Shown here: positions 17,401-35,134 of the stretch, piece after piece | Layout of the letters: each line of letters begins with the position of its first letter | Numbering within the stretch: position 1 is the stretch's first letter | NCBI GenBank assembly: GCA_032622095.1 | Contig: CP136067.1 | Coordinates: 195,638,052-195,702,051, forward strand | Length of the DNA stretch: 64,000 nucleotides | Source: Siphonodentalium dalli | Lineage: Eukaryota; Mollusca; Scaphopoda; Gadilida; Siphonodentaliidae | Reading direction: 5' to 3' | The notes under the pieces: generated by a model | Databases searched by the model: none | What the model was told of the DNA's origin: nothing | What the model saw: only the letters and a program-made list of their open reading frames with translations | Position numbers and translations under genes: made by a program

Positions 17401-20400
17401 TACATGTATAATATATATATCTACCTGTATAATATCTATATCTACCTGTATAATATCTATATCTACCTGTATAATATCTATATCTACCTGTATAATATCT
17501 ATATCTACATGTATAATATCTATATCTACATGTATACTATCTATATATACATGTATAATATCTATATCTACATGTATAATAACTATATCTACATGTATAC
17601 TATCTATATCTACATGTATAATATCTATATCTACATGTATAATATCTATATCTACATGTATAATATCTATATCTACATGTATAATATCTATATCTACATA
17701 TATAATATCTATATCTACCTGTATAATATCTATATCTACATGTAAAATATCTATATCTACATGTATAATATCTATATCTACATGTATAATATACATATCT
17801 ACACGTACAATATCTATATCTACATGTATAATATCTATATCTACATGTATAATATCTATATCTACATGTATAATATCTATATCTACATGTATAATATCTA
17901 TATCTACATGTATAATATCTATATCTACATGTATACTATCTATATCTACATGTATAATATCTATATCTACATGTATAATATATATATCTACCTGTATGAT
18001 ATCTATATCTACCTGTATAATATCTATATCTACATGTATAATATCTATATCTACATGTATAATATATATATCTACCTGTATGATATCTATATCTACATGT
18101 ATAATATCTATATCTACCTGTATGATATCTATATCTACATGTATAATATCTATATATACATGTATAATATCTATATCTACATGTATAATATCTATATCTA
18201 CATGTATACTATCTATATCTACATGTATAATATCTATATCTACATGTATAATATCTATATCTACATGTATAATATCTATATCTACATGTATAATATCTAT
18301 ATCTACATGTATAATATCTATATCTACATGTATGATATCTATATCTACATGTATAATATATATATCTACATGTATAATATCTATATCTACCTGTATAATA
18401 TCTATATCTACATGTATAATATCTATATCTACCTGTATAATATCTATATCTACATGTATAATATCTATATATACCTGTATAATATCTATATCTACAAGTA
18501 TAATATATATATCTACCTGTATGATATCTATATCTACATGTATAATATATATATCTACATGTAAAAAATCGATATCTACATGTACAATATCTATATCTAC
18601 CTGTATAATATCTATATCTACATGTATAATATCTATATCTACATTACAATATCTATATCTACCTGTATAATATCTATATCTACATGTATAATATATATAT
18701 CTACCTGTATGATATCTATATCTACATATATAATATCTATATCTACATGTATAATATATATATCTACATGTATAATATATATATCTACATGTATAATATA
18801 TATATATACATGTATAATATCTATATCTACATGTATAATATCTATATCTACCTGTATAATATCTATATCTACATGTATAATATATATATCTACCTGTATG
18901 ATATCTATATCTACATGTATAATATATATATCTACATGTATAATATATATATCTACATGTATAATTTATATATATACATGTATAATATCTATATCTACAT
19001 GTATAATATCTATATCTACCTGTATAATATATATATATACATGTATAATATATATATACATGTATAATATCTATATCTACATGTATAATATATATATCTA
19101 CATGTATAATATCTATATCTACCTGTATAATATCTATATCTACATGTATAATATATATATATACATGTATAATATCTATATCTACATGTATAATATCTAT
19201 ATCTACCTGTATAATATCTATATATACATGTATAATATATATATCTACATGTATAATATCTATATCTACTTGTATACTATCTATATCTACATGTATAATA
19301 TCTATATCTACATGTATAATATCTATATCTACATGTATAATATCTATATCTACCTGTATAATATCTATATCTACATGTATAATATCTATATCTGCATGTA
19401 CAATATCTATATCTACATGTATAATATATATATCTATATGTATAATATCTATATCTACATGTATAATATCTATATCTACATGTATAATATCTATATCTAC
19501 ATGTATAATATCTATATCTACATGTATACTATCTATATCTACATGTATAATATCTATATCTACATGTATAATATCTATATCTACATGTATAATATCTATA
19601 TCTACATGTATAATATCTATATCTACATGTATACTATCTATATCTACATGTATAATATCTATATCTACCTGTATAATATCTATATATACATGTATAATAT
19701 CTATATCTACATGTATAATATCTATATCTACATGTATAATATATATATCTACCTGTATAATATCTATATCTACATGTATAATATATATATCTACCTGTAT
19801 GATATCTATATCTACATGTATAATATCTATATATACCTGTATAATATCTATATCTACCTGTATAATATCTATATCTACCTGTATAATATCTATATCTACA
19901 TGTATAATATCTATATCTACATGTATAATATCTATATCTACATGTATAATATCTATATCTACCTGTATAATATCTATATCTACATGTATAATATCTATAT
20001 CTACATGTATAATATCTATATCTACATGTATAATATCTATATCTACATGTATAATATCTATATCTACATGTATAATATCTATATCTACATGTATAATATA
20101 TATATCTACCAGTATAATATATATATCTACATGTATAATATCTATATCTACATGTATAATATCTATATCTACCTGTATAATATATATATCTACCTGTATA
20201 ATATCTATATCTTCCTGTATAATATCTATATCTACATGTATAATATCTATATATACCTGTATAATATCTATATCTACCTGTATAATATCTATATCTACCT
20301 GTATAATATCTATATCTACCTGTATAATATCTATATCTACATGTATAATATCTATATCTACCTGTATAATATCTATATCTACCTGTATAATATCTATATC

Positions 20401-22600
20401 TACAAGTATAATATCTATATCTACCTGTATAATATCTATATCTACATGTATAATATCTATATCTACATGTATAATATCTATATCTACATGTATAATATAT
20501 ATATCTACCTGTATAATATCTATATCTACCTGTATAATATATATATACATGTATAATATCTATATCTACCTGTATAATATCTATATCTACCTGTATAATA
20601 TCTATATCTACCTGTATAATATCTATATCTACCTGTATAATATCTATATCTACCTGTATACTATCTATATCTACATGTATAATATCTATATCTACCTGTA
20701 TAATATCTATATCTACCTGTATAATATCTATATCTACCTGTATAATATCTATATATACCTGTATAATATCTATATATACATGTATAATATCTATATCTAC
20801 ATGTATAATATCTATATCTACCTGTATAATATCTATATCTACCTGTATAATATATATATCTACATGTATAATATCTATATCTACATGTATAATATCTATA
20901 TCTACATGTATAATATCTATATCTACATGTATAATATCTATATCTACATGTATAATATCTATATCTACATGTATAATATATATATCTACCAGTATAATAT
21001 ATATATCTACATGTATAATATCTATATCTACATGTATAATATCTATATCTACCTGTATAATATATATATCTACATGTATAATATCTATATCTACCTGTAT
21101 ACTATCTATATCTACATGTATAATATCTATATCTACCTGTATAATATCTATATCTACCTGTATAATATCTATATCTACCTGTATAATATCTATATATACC
21201 TGTATAATATCTATATATACATGTATAATATCTATATCTACATGTATAATATCTATATCTACCTGTATAATATCTATATCTACCTGTATAATATATATAT
21301 CTACATGTATAATATCTATATCTACATGTATAATATCTATATCTACCTGTATAATATCTATATCTACATGTATAATATATATATCTACCTGTATAATATC
21401 TATATCTACCTGTATAATGTCTATATCTACCTGTATAATATCTATATCTACCTGTATAATATCTATATCTACATGTATAATATATATATCTACCTGTATA
21501 ATATCTATATCTACATGTATAATATATATATCTACCTGTATAATATCTATATCTACCTGTATAATATCTATATCTACCTGTATAATATCTATATCTACAT
21601 GTATAATATATATATCTACCTGTATAATATCTATATCTACATGTATAATATATATATCTACCTGTATAATATCTATATCTACCTGTATAATATCTATATC
21701 TACCTGTATAATATCTATATCTACCTGTATAATATCTATATCTACATGTATAATATCTATATCTACATGTATACTATCTATATATACATGTATAATATCT
21801 ATATCTACATGTATAATAACTATATCTACATGTATACTATCTATATCTACATGTATAATATCTATATCTACATGTATAATATCTATATCTACATGTATAA
21901 TATCTATATCTACATGTATAATATCTATATCTACATATATAATATCTATATCTACCTGTATAATATCTATATCTACATGTAAAATATCTATATCTACATG
22001 TATAATATCTATATCTACATGTATAATATACATATCTACACGTACAATATCTATATCTACATGTATAATATCTATATCTACATGTATAATATCTATATCT
22101 ACATGTATAATATCTATATCTACATGTATAATATCTATATCTACATGTATAATATCTATATCTACATGTATACTATCTATATCTACATGTATAATATCTA
22201 TATCTACATGTATAATATATATATCTACCTGTATGATATCTATATCTACCTGTATAATATCTATATCTACATGTATAATATCTATATCTACATGTATAAT
22301 ATATATATCTACCTGTATGATATCTATATCTACATGTATAATATCTATATCTACCTGTATGATATCTATATCTACATGTATAATATCTATATATACATGT
22401 ATAATATCTATATCTACATGTATAATATCTATATCTACATGTATACTATCTATATCTACATGTATAATATCTATATCTACATGTATAATATCTATATCTA
22501 CATGTATAATATCTATATCTACATGTATAATATCTATATCTACATGTATAATATCTATATCTACATGTATGATATCTATATCTACATGTATAATATCTAT
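14340..22600 (+). repeat. Tandem higher-order repeat, 4237-bp unit (two copies)
   Basis: Copy one (about 14.34-18.57 kb) and copy two (about 18.58-22.6 kb) align at a constant 4237-bp offset. Shared private variants include TATAATTTATATATA near 14727 and 18963, AATAACTATATC near 17580 and 21815, and ATACATATCTACACGTAC near 17790 and 22027. The constant offset over thousands of bases without a net indel indicates that this is among the youngest duplications in the array. Confidence 0.85.
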
Positions 22601-24179
22601 ATCTACCTGTATAATATCTATATCTACATGTATAATATCTATATCTACATGTATAATATCTATATCTACATGTATAATATCTATATCTACATGTATAATA
22701 TCTATATCTACCTGTATAATATATATATCTACATGTATAATATCTATATCTACATGTATAATATCAATATCTACATGTATAATATCTATATCTACATGTA
22801 TAATATATATATCTACATGTATAATATCTATATCTACATGTATAATATATATATCTACATGTATAATATCTATATCTACCTGTATAATATATATATCTAC
22901 ATGTATACTATCTATATCTACATGTATAATATCTATATCTACATGTATAATATCTATATCTACATGTATAATATCTATATCTACATGTATAATATCTATA
23001 TCTACATGTATATATACATGTATACTATCTATATCTACATGTATAATATCTATATCTATATGTATAATATCTATATATACATGTATAATATCTATATCTA
23101 CATGTATAATATCTATATCTACATGTATATCTACATGTATACTATCTATATCTACATGTATAATATCTATATCTACATGTATAATATCTATATATACATG
23201 TATAATATCTATATCTACATGTATAATATCTATATCTACATGTATAATATCTATATCTACATGTATAATATCTATATCTACATGTATAATATCTATATCT
23301 ACCTGTATAATATCTATATCTACATGTATAATATCTATATCTACCTGTATAATATCTATATCTACATGTATAATATATATATCTACCTGTATAATATCTA
23401 TATCTACATGTATAATATATATATCTACCTGTATAATATCTATATCTACCTGTATAATATCTATATCTACATGTATAATATCTATATCTACATGTATAAT
23501 ATCTATATCTACATGTATAATATATATATCTACCTGTATAATATCTATATCTACATGTATAATATATATATCTACCTGTATAATATCTATATCTACCTGT
23601 ATAATATCTATATCTACATGTATAATATATATATCTACCTGTATAATATCTATATCTACATGTATAATATCTATATCTACATGTATAATATCTATATCTA
23701 CCTGTATAATATCTATATCTACCTGTATAATATCTATATCTACATGTATAATATCTATATCTACATGTATAATATCTATATCTACATGTATATCTACATA
23801 TATAATATATATATCTACATGTATAATATCTATATCTACCTGTATAATATCTATATCTACCTGTATAATATCTATATATACATGTATAATATATATATCT
23901 ACATGTATAATATCTATATCTACATGTATAATATCTATATCTACATGTATAATATCTATATCTACATGTATAATATCTATATCTACCTGTATAATATCTA
24001 TATCTACCTGTATAATATCTATATCTACATGTATAATATCTATATCTACATGTATATCTACATGTATAATATATATATCTACATGTATAATATCTATATC
24101 TACCTGTATAATATCTATATATACATGTATAATATATATATCTACATGTATAATATATATATCTACATGTATAATATCT

Positions 24180-27100
24180 ATATCTACATGTATAATATCT
24201 GTATCTACCTGTATAATATCTATATCTACCTGTATAATATCTATATCTACATGTATAATATATATATCTACATGTATAATATATATATCTACATGTATAA
24301 TATCTATATCTACATGTATAATATCTATATCTATATCTACATGTATAATATCTATATCTACCTGTATAATATCTATATCTACCTGTATAATATCTATATC
24401 TACATGTATAATATCTATATCTACATGTATAATATCTATATATACATGTATAATATCTATATCTACCTGTATAATATCTATATCTACCTGTATAATATCT
24501 ATATCTACATGTATAATATCTATATCTACATGTATAATATCTATATATACATGTATAATATCAATATCTACCTGTATAATATCTATATCTACATGTATAC
24601 TATCTATATCTACATGTATAATATCTATATCTACATGTATAATATATATATCTACATGTATAATATCTATATCTACATGTATAATATCTATATATACCTG
24701 TATAATATCTATATCTACATGTATAATATCTATATCTACATGTATAATACCTATATCTACATGTATAATATCTATATCTACATGTATAATATCTATATCT
24801 ACATGTATAATATCTATATATACATGTATAATATCTATATCTACCTGTATAATATCTATATCTACATGTATAATATCTATATCTACATGTATAATATCTA
24901 TATCTACATGTATAATATCTATATCTACCTGTATAATATCTATATCTACATGTATAATATCTATATCTACATGTATAATATCTATATCTACATGTATAAT
25001 ATCTATATCTACCTGTATAATATCTATATCTACCTGTATAATATCTATATCTACCTGTATAATATATATATCTACATGTATAATATCTATATCTACCTGT
25101 ATAATATCTATATCTACCTGTATAATATCTATATCTACATGTATAATATCTATATCTACATGTATAATATATATATCTACCTGTATAATATCTATATCTA
25201 CCTGTATAATATCTATATCTACATGTATAATATCTATATATACCTGTATAATATATATATCTACCTGTATAATATCTATATCTACCTGTATAATATCTAT
25301 ATCTACCTGTATAATATCTATATCTACATGTATAATATCTATATCTACCTGTATAATATCTATATCTACCTGTATAATATCTATATCTACATGTATAATA
25401 TCTATATCTACCTGTATAATATCTATATCTACATGTATAATATCTATATCTATATGTATAATATCTATATCTACATGTATAATATATATATCTACCTGTA
25501 TAATATCTATATCTACCTGTATACTATCTATATCTGCATGTATAATATCTATATCTACCTGTATAATATCTATATCTACCTGTATAATATCTATATCTAC
25601 ATGTATAATATCTATATCTACCTGTATAATATCTATATCTACCTGTATAATATATATATCTACATGTATAATATCTATATCTACCTGTATAATATCTATA
25701 TATACCAGTATAATATCTATATCTACATGTATAATATCTATATCTACCTGTATAATATCTATATCTACCTGTATAATATCTATATCTACATGTATAATAT
25801 CTATATCTACCTGTATAATATCTATATCTACCTGTATAATATCTATATCTACATGTATAATATCTATATCTACCTGTATAATATCTATATCTACCTGTAT
25901 AATATCTATATCTACCTGTATAATATCTATATCTACCTGTATAATATCTATATCTACATGTATAATATCTATATCTACATGTATAATATCTATATCTACA
26001 TGTATAATATCTATATATACCTGTATAATATCTATATCTACCTGTATAATATCTATATCTACATGAATAATATCTATATCTACCTGTATAATATCTATAT
26101 CTACATGTATAATATCTATATCTAAATGTATAATATCTATATCTACCTGTATAATATATATATCTACCTGTATAATATCTATATCTACATGTATAATATC
26201 TATATCTACCTGTATAATATATATATCTACATGTATAATATATATATCTACCTGTATAATATCTATATCTACCTGTATAATATCTATATCTACATGTATA
26301 ATATCTATATCTACCTGTATAATATCTATATCTACCTGTATAATATCTGTATCTACATGTATAATATCTATATCTACCTGTATAATATCTATATCTACAT
26401 GTATAATATCTATATCTACATGTATAATATCTATATCTACATGTATAATATCTATATCTACATGTATAATATCTATATCTACATGTATAATATCTATATA
26501 TACATGTATAATATCTATATCTACATGTATAATATCTATATCTACCTGTATAATATCTATATCTACATGTATAATATCTATATCTACCTGTATAATATCT
26601 ATATCTACATGTATAATATCTATATCTACATGTATAATATCTATATCTACATGTATAATATCTATATCTACATGTATAATATCTATATCTACATGTATAA
26701 TATCTATATCTACATGTATAATATATATATCTACCTGTATAATATCTATATCTACATGTATAATATCTATATCTACCTGTATAATATCTATATCTACATG
26801 TATAATATCTATATATACCTGTATAATATCTATATCTACAAGTATAATATATATATCTACCTGTATGATATCTATATCTACATGTATAATATATATATCT
26901 ACATGTATAATATCTATATCTACATGTATAATATATATATCTACATGTATAATATATATATCTACATGTATAATATATATATCTACATGTATAATATATA
27001 TATACATGTATAATATATATATATACATGTATAATATCTATATCTACCTGTATAATATCTATATCTACATGTATAATATATATATCTACATGTATAATAT

Positions 27101-30100
27101 CTATATCTACATGTATAATATATATATCTACATGTATAATATCTATATCTACCTGTATAATATCTATATCTACATGTATAATATCTATATATACATGTAT
27201 AATATCTATATATACATGTATAATATATATATCTACCTGTATAATATCTATATATACATGTATAATATATATATCTACATGTATAATATATATATCTACT
27301 TGTATACTATCTATATCTACATGTATAATATCTATATCTACATGTATAATATCTATATCTACATGTATAATATCTATATCTACCTGTATATTATCTATAT
27401 CTACATGTATAATATCTATATCTACATGTATAATATCTATATCTACATGTATAATATCTATATCTACATGTATAATATCTATATCTACCTGTATAATATC
27501 TATATCTACATGTATAATATCTATATCTACATGTATAATATCTATATCTACATGTATAATATATATATCTACCTGTATGATATCTATATCTACATGTATA
27601 ATATCTATATCTACCTGTATAATATCTATATCTACCTGTATAATATCTATATCTACCTGTATAATATCTATATCTACATGTATAATATCTATATCTACAT
27701 GTATAATATCTATATCTATCTATATCTACATGTATAATATCTATATCTACATGTATAATATCTATATCTACATGTATAATATCTATATCTACATGTATAA
27801 TATATATATCTACCTGTATAATATCTATATCTACATGTATAATATCTATATTTACCTGTATAATATCTATATCTACATGTATAATATCTATATATACCTG
27901 TATAATATCTATATCTACAAGTATAATATATATATCTACCTGTATGATATCTATATCTACATGTATAATATATATATCTACATGTATAATATCTATATCT
28001 ACATGTATAATATATATATATATCTGTATAATATCTATATCTACATGTATAATATCTATATCTACATGTACAATATCTATATCTACCTGTATAATATCTA
28101 TATCTACATGTATAATATATATATATACCTGTATGATATCTATATCTACATGTATAATATATATATATCTACATGTATAATATATATATCTACATGTATA
28201 ATATATATGTCTACATGTATAATATATATATATATACATGTATAATATCTATATCTACATGTATAATATCTATATCTACCTGTATAATATCTATATCTAC
28301 ATGTATAATATATATATCTACCTGTATGATATCTATATCTACATGTATAATATATATATCTACATGTATAATATATATATCTACATGTATAATATATATA
28401 TCTACATGTATAATATCTATATACATGTATAATATATATATCTACATGTATAATATCTATATCTACCTGTATAATATCTATATATACATGTATAATATAT
28501 ATATATACATGTATAATATCTATATCTACATGTATAATATATATATCTACATGTATAATATCTATATCTACCTGTATAATATCTATATCTACATGTATAA
28601 TATCTATATATACATGTATAATATCTATATATACATGTATAATATATATATCTACCTGTATAATATCTATATATACATGTATAATATATATATCTACATG
28701 TATAATATATATATCTACTTGTATACTATCTATATCTACATGTATAATATCTATATCTACATGTATAATATCTATATCTACATGTATAATATCTATATCT
28801 ACCTGTATAATATCTATATCTACATGTATAATATATATATCTACATGTATAATATCTATATCTACATGTATAATATCTATATCTACATGTATAATATCTG
28901 TATCTACCTGTATAATATCTATATCTACCTGTATAATATCTATATCTACATGTATAATATATATATCTACATGTATAATATATATATCTACATGTATAAT
29001 ATCTATATCTACATGTATAATATCTATATCTATATCTACATGTATAATATCTATATCTACCTGTATAATATCTATATCTACCTGTATAATATCTATATCT
29101 ACATGTATAATATCTATATCTACATGTATAATATCTATATATACATGTATAATATCTATATCTACCTGTATAATATCTATATCTACCTGTATAATATCTA
29201 TATCTACATGTATAATATCTATATCTACATGTATAATATCTATATATACATGTATAATATCAATATCTACCTGTATAATATCTATATCTACATGTATACT
29301 ATCTATATCTACATGTATAATATCTATATCTACATGTATAATATATATATCTACATGTATAATATCTATATCTACATGTATAATATCTATATATACCTGT
29401 ATAATATCTATATCTACATGTATAATATCTATATCTACATGTATAATACCTATATCTACATGTATAATATCTATATCTACATGTATAATATCTATATCTA
29501 CATGTATAATATCTATATATACATGTATAATATCTATATCTACCTGTATAATATCTATATCTACATGTATAATATCTATATCTACATGTATAATATCTAT
29601 ATCTACATGTATAATATCTATATCTACCTGTATAATATCTATATCTACATGTATAATATCTATATCTACATGTATAATATCTATATCTACATGTATAATA
29701 TCTATATCTACCTGTATAATATCTATATCTACCTGTATAATATCTATATCTACCTGTATAATATATATATCTACATGTATAATATCTATATCTACCTGTA
29801 TAATATCTATATCTACCTGTATAATATCTATATCTACATGTATAATATCTATATCTACATGTATAATATATATATCTACCTGTATAATATCTATATCTAC
29901 CTGTATAATATCTATATCTACATGTATAATATCTATATATACCTGTATAATATATATATCTACCTGTATAATATCTATATCTACCTGTATAATATCTATA
30001 TCTACCTGTATAATATCTATATCTACATGTATAATATCTATATCTACCTGTATAATATCTATATCTACCTGTATAATATCTATATCTACATGTATAATAT

Positions 30101-33100
30101 CTATATCTACCTGTATAATATCTATATCTACATGTATAATATCTATATCTATATGTATAATATCTATATCTACATGTATAATATATATATCTACCTGTAT
30201 AATATCTATATCTACCTGTATACTATCTATATCTGCATGTATAATATCTATATCTACCTGTATAATATCTATATCTACCTGTATAATATCTATATCTACA
30301 TGTATAATATCTATATCTACCTGTATAATATCTATATCTACCTGTATAATATATATATCTACATGTATAATATCTATATCTACCTGTATAATATCTATAT
30401 ATACCAGTATAATATCTATATCTACATGTATAATATCTATATCTACCTGTATAATATCTATATCTACCTGTATAATATCTATATCTACATGTATAATATC
30501 TATATCTACCTGTATAATATCTATATCTACCTGTATAATATCTATATCTACATGTATAATATCTATATCTACCTGTATAATATCTATATCTACCTGTATA
30601 ATATCTATATCTACCTGTATAATATCTATATCTACATGTATAATATCTATATCTACCTGTATAATATCTATATCTACATGTATAATATCTATATCTACAT
30701 GTATAATATCTATATCTACATGTATAATATCTATATATACCTGTATAATATCTATATCTACCTGTATAATATCTATATCTACATGAATAATATCTATATC
30801 TACCTGTATAATATCTATATCTACATGTATAATATCTATATCTAAATGTATAATATCTATATCTACCTGTATAATATATATATCTACCTGTATAATATCT
30901 ATATCTACATGTATAATATCTATATCTACCTGTATAATATATATATCTACATGTATAATATATATATCTACCTGTATAATATCTATATCTACCTGTATAA
31001 TATCTATATCTACATGTATAATATCTATATCTACCTGTATAATATCTATATCTACCTGTATAATATCTGTATCTACATGTATAATATCTATATCTACCTG
31101 TATAATATCTATATCTACATGTATAATATCTATATCTACATGTATAATATCTATATCTACATGTATAATATCTATATCTACATGTATAATATCTATATCT
31201 ACATGTATAATATCTATATATACATGTATAATATCTATATCTACATGTATAATATCTATATCTACCTGTATAATATCTATATCTACATGTATAATATCTA
31301 TATCTACCTGTATAATATCTATATCTACATGTATAATATCTATATCTACATGTATAATATCTATATCTACATGTATAATATCTATATCTACATGTATAAT
31401 ATCTATATCTACATGTATAATATCTATATCTACATGTATAATATATATATCTACCTGTATAATATCTATATCTACATGTATAATATCTATATCTACCTGT
31501 ATAATATCTATATCTACATGTATAATATCTATATATACCTGTATAATATCTATATCTACAAGTATAATATATATATCTACCTGTATGATATCTATATCTA
31601 CATGTATAATATATATATCTACATGTATAATATCTATATCTACATGTATAATATATATATCTACATGTATAATATATATATCTACATGTATAATATATAT
31701 ATCTACATGTATAATATATATATACATGTATAATATATATATATACATGTATAATATCTATATCTACCTGTATAATATCTATATCTACATGTATAATATA
31801 TATATCTACATGTATAATATCTATATCTACATGTATAATATATATATCTACATGTATAATATCTATATCTACCTGTATAATATCTATATCTACATGTATA
31901 ATATCTATATATACATGTATAATATCTATATATACATGTATAATATATATATCTACCTGTATAATATCTATATATACATGTATAATATATATATCTACAT
32001 GTATAATATATATATCTACTTGTATACTATCTATATCTACATGTATAATATCTATATCTACATGTATAATATCTATATCTACATGTATAATATCTATATC
32101 TACCTGTATATTATCTATATCTACATGTATAATATCTATATCTACATGTATAATATCTATATCTACATGTATAATATCTATATCTACATGTATAATATCT
32201 ATATCTACCTGTATAATATCTATATCTACATGTATAATATCTATATCTACATGTATAATATCTATATCTACATGTATAATATATATATCTACCTGTATGA
32301 TATCTATATCTACATGTATAATATCTATATCTACCTGTATAATATCTATATCTACCTGTATAATATCTATATCTACCTGTATAATATCTATATCTACATG
32401 TATAATATCTATATCTACATGTATAATATCTATATCTATCTATATCTACATGTATAATATCTATATCTACATGTATAATATCTATATCTACATGTATAAT
32501 ATCTATATCTACATGTATAATATATATATCTACCTGTATAATATCTATATCTACATGTATAATATCTATATTTACCTGTATAATATCTATATCTACATGT
32601 ATAATATCTATATATACCTGTATAATATCTATATCTACAAGTATAATATATATATCTACCTGTATGATATCTATATCTACATGTATAATATATATATCTA
32701 CATGTATAATATCTATATCTACATGTATAATATATATATATATCTGTATAATATCTATATCTACATGTATAATATCTATATCTACATGTACAATATCTAT
32801 ATCTACCTGTATAATATCTATATCTACATGTATAATATATATATATACCTGTATGATATCTATATCTACATGTATAATATATATATATCTACATGTATAA
32901 TATATATATCTACATGTATAATATATATGTCTACATGTATAATATATATATATATACATGTATAATATCTATATCTACATGTATAATATCTATATCTACC
33001 TGTATAATATCTATATCTACATGTATAATATATATATCTACCTGTATGATATCTATATCTACATGTATAATATATATATCTACATGTATAATATATATAT

Positions 33101-33590
33101 CTACATGTATAATATATATATCTACATGTATAATATCTATATACATGTATAATATATATATCTACATGTATAATATCTATATCTACCTGTATAATATCTA
33201 TATATACATGTATAATATATATATATACATGTATAATATCTATATCTACATGTATAATATATATATCTACATGTATAATATCTATATCTACCTGTATAAT
33301 ATCTATATCTACATGTATAATATCTATATATACATGTATAATATCTATATATACATGTATAATATATATATCTACCTGTATAATATCTATATATACATGT
33401 ATAATATATATATCTACATGTATAATATATATATCTACTTGTATACTATCTATATCTACATGTATAATATCTATATCTACATGTATAATATCTATATCTA
33501 CATGTATAATATCTATATCTACCTGTATAATATCTATATCTACATGTATAATATATATATCTACATGTATAATATCTATATCTACATGTA
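24180..33590 (+). repeat. Tandem higher-order repeat, 4720-bp unit (two copies)
   Basis: Bases from about 24.18 to 28.87 kb recur at about 28.88 to 33.59 kb. The offset is 4700 bp at the first ATATCTGTATCTACCTG landmark (24199 versus 28899) and exactly 4720 bp further right, for example 26126/30846, 27391/32111 and 28211/32931. The change of about one monomer indicates a small internal indel. The private variants TTACCTGTATAA, ATATGTCTACATG and a TCTATCTATATC slip are present in both copies. The junction between copies lies near 28.87 kb. Confidence 0.88.
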
Positions 33591-35134
33591 TAATATCTAT
33601 ATCTACATGTATAATATCTATATATACCTGTATAATATCTATATCTACCTGTATAATATCTATATCTACATGTATAATATCTATATCTACATGTATAATA
33701 TCTATATCTACATGTATAATATATATATCTACCTGTATGATATCTATATCTACATGTATAATATCTATATCTACCTATATAATATCTATATCTACCTGTA
33801 TAATATCTATATCTACCTGTATAATATCTATATCTACATGTATAATATCTATATCTATCTATATCTACATGTATAATATATATATCTACATGTATAATAT
33901 CTATATCTACATGTATAATATCTATATCTACATGTATAATATCTATATCTACCTGTATAATATCTATATCTACATGTATAATATATATATCTACATGTAT
34001 AATATATATATCTACATGTATAATATATATATCTACATGTATAATATCTATATCTACATGTATAATATCTATATCTACATGTATAATATCTATATCTACC
34101 TGTATAATATCTATATCTACATGTATACTATCTATATCTACATGTATAATATCTATATCTACCTGTATAATATCTATATCTACCTGTATAATATCTATAT
34201 CTACATGTATAATATCTATATCTACATGTATAATATCTATATCTACATGTATAATATCTATATCTACATGTATAATATCTATATCTACATGTATAATATC
34301 TATATATACATGTATAATATCTATATATAAATGTATAATATCTATATCTACCTGTATAATATCTATATCTACATGTATAATATCTATATCTACATGTATA
34401 ATATATATATCTACCTGTATAATATATATATCTACATGTATAATATCTATATCTACATGTATAATATCTATATCTACATGTATAATATCTGTATCTACAT
34501 GTATAATATCTATATCTAGATGTATAATATCTATATCTACCTGTATAATATCTATATCTACATGTATAATATCTATATATACATGTATAATATCTATATC
34601 TACATGTATAATATCTATATCTACATGTATAATATATATATCTACATGTATAATATCTATATCTACCTGTATAATATCTATATCTACCTGTATAATATCT
34701 ATATCTACATGTATAATATCTATATCTACATGTATACTATCTATATCTACATGTATAATATCTATATCTACATGTATACTATCTATATCTACATGTATAC
34801 TATCTATATCTACATGTATAATATCTATATCTACATGTATAATATCTATATCTACATGTATAATATATATCTACATGTATAATATCTATATCTACCTGTA
34901 TAATATCTATATCTACCTGTATAATATCTATATCTACATGTATAATATCTATATCTACATGTATACTATCTATATCTACATGTATACTATCTATATATAC
35001 ATGTATAATATCTATATCTACATGTATAATTTCTATATCTACATGTATAATTGCGAATGTCTGTCTGTCAGTGTTGTATAGAACTTCACAGGGGACCATC
35101 TAGAGGGGTATAATATGTGTAACATTTTACGAGA

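Larger units (their letters stand above)
1..35050 (+). repeat. 21-bp satellite, array A (left-truncated by window)
   Basis: Uninterrupted head-to-tail tandem array of a 21-bp monomer, consensus ATAATAT / CTATATC / TACATGT, always in the same orientation. Two site variants dominate: TACATGT versus TACCTGT at the end of the monomer, and CTATATC versus ATATATC in its middle heptamer. Rarer variants (TACAAGT, TACTTGT, TCTAGATG, ATACTATC for ATAATATC, ATCGATATC) act as landmarks. The C:G ratio on the plus strand is about 3:1 throughout, reflecting the fixed orientation. Occasional 12-bp short monomers and 1-2 bp slips occur. The array is already in progress at base 1, so its left end is outside the window. 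Very long open frames cover it, but they only translate the monomer. Array identity is seen directly; a heterochromatic or centromeric role is inference. Confidence 0.98.

Noticed and set aside
27710-27722. TCTATCTATATC slips (also near 32432, 33855 and 46470) as a distinct microsatellite
   Set aside because: Short slips inside the 21-bp monomer that recur only because the blocks containing them were duplicated.
1-35050. Possible CRISPR array because of short regular direct repeats
   Set aside because: Repeats are contiguous with no unique spacers, and the sequence context is eukaryotic satellite.
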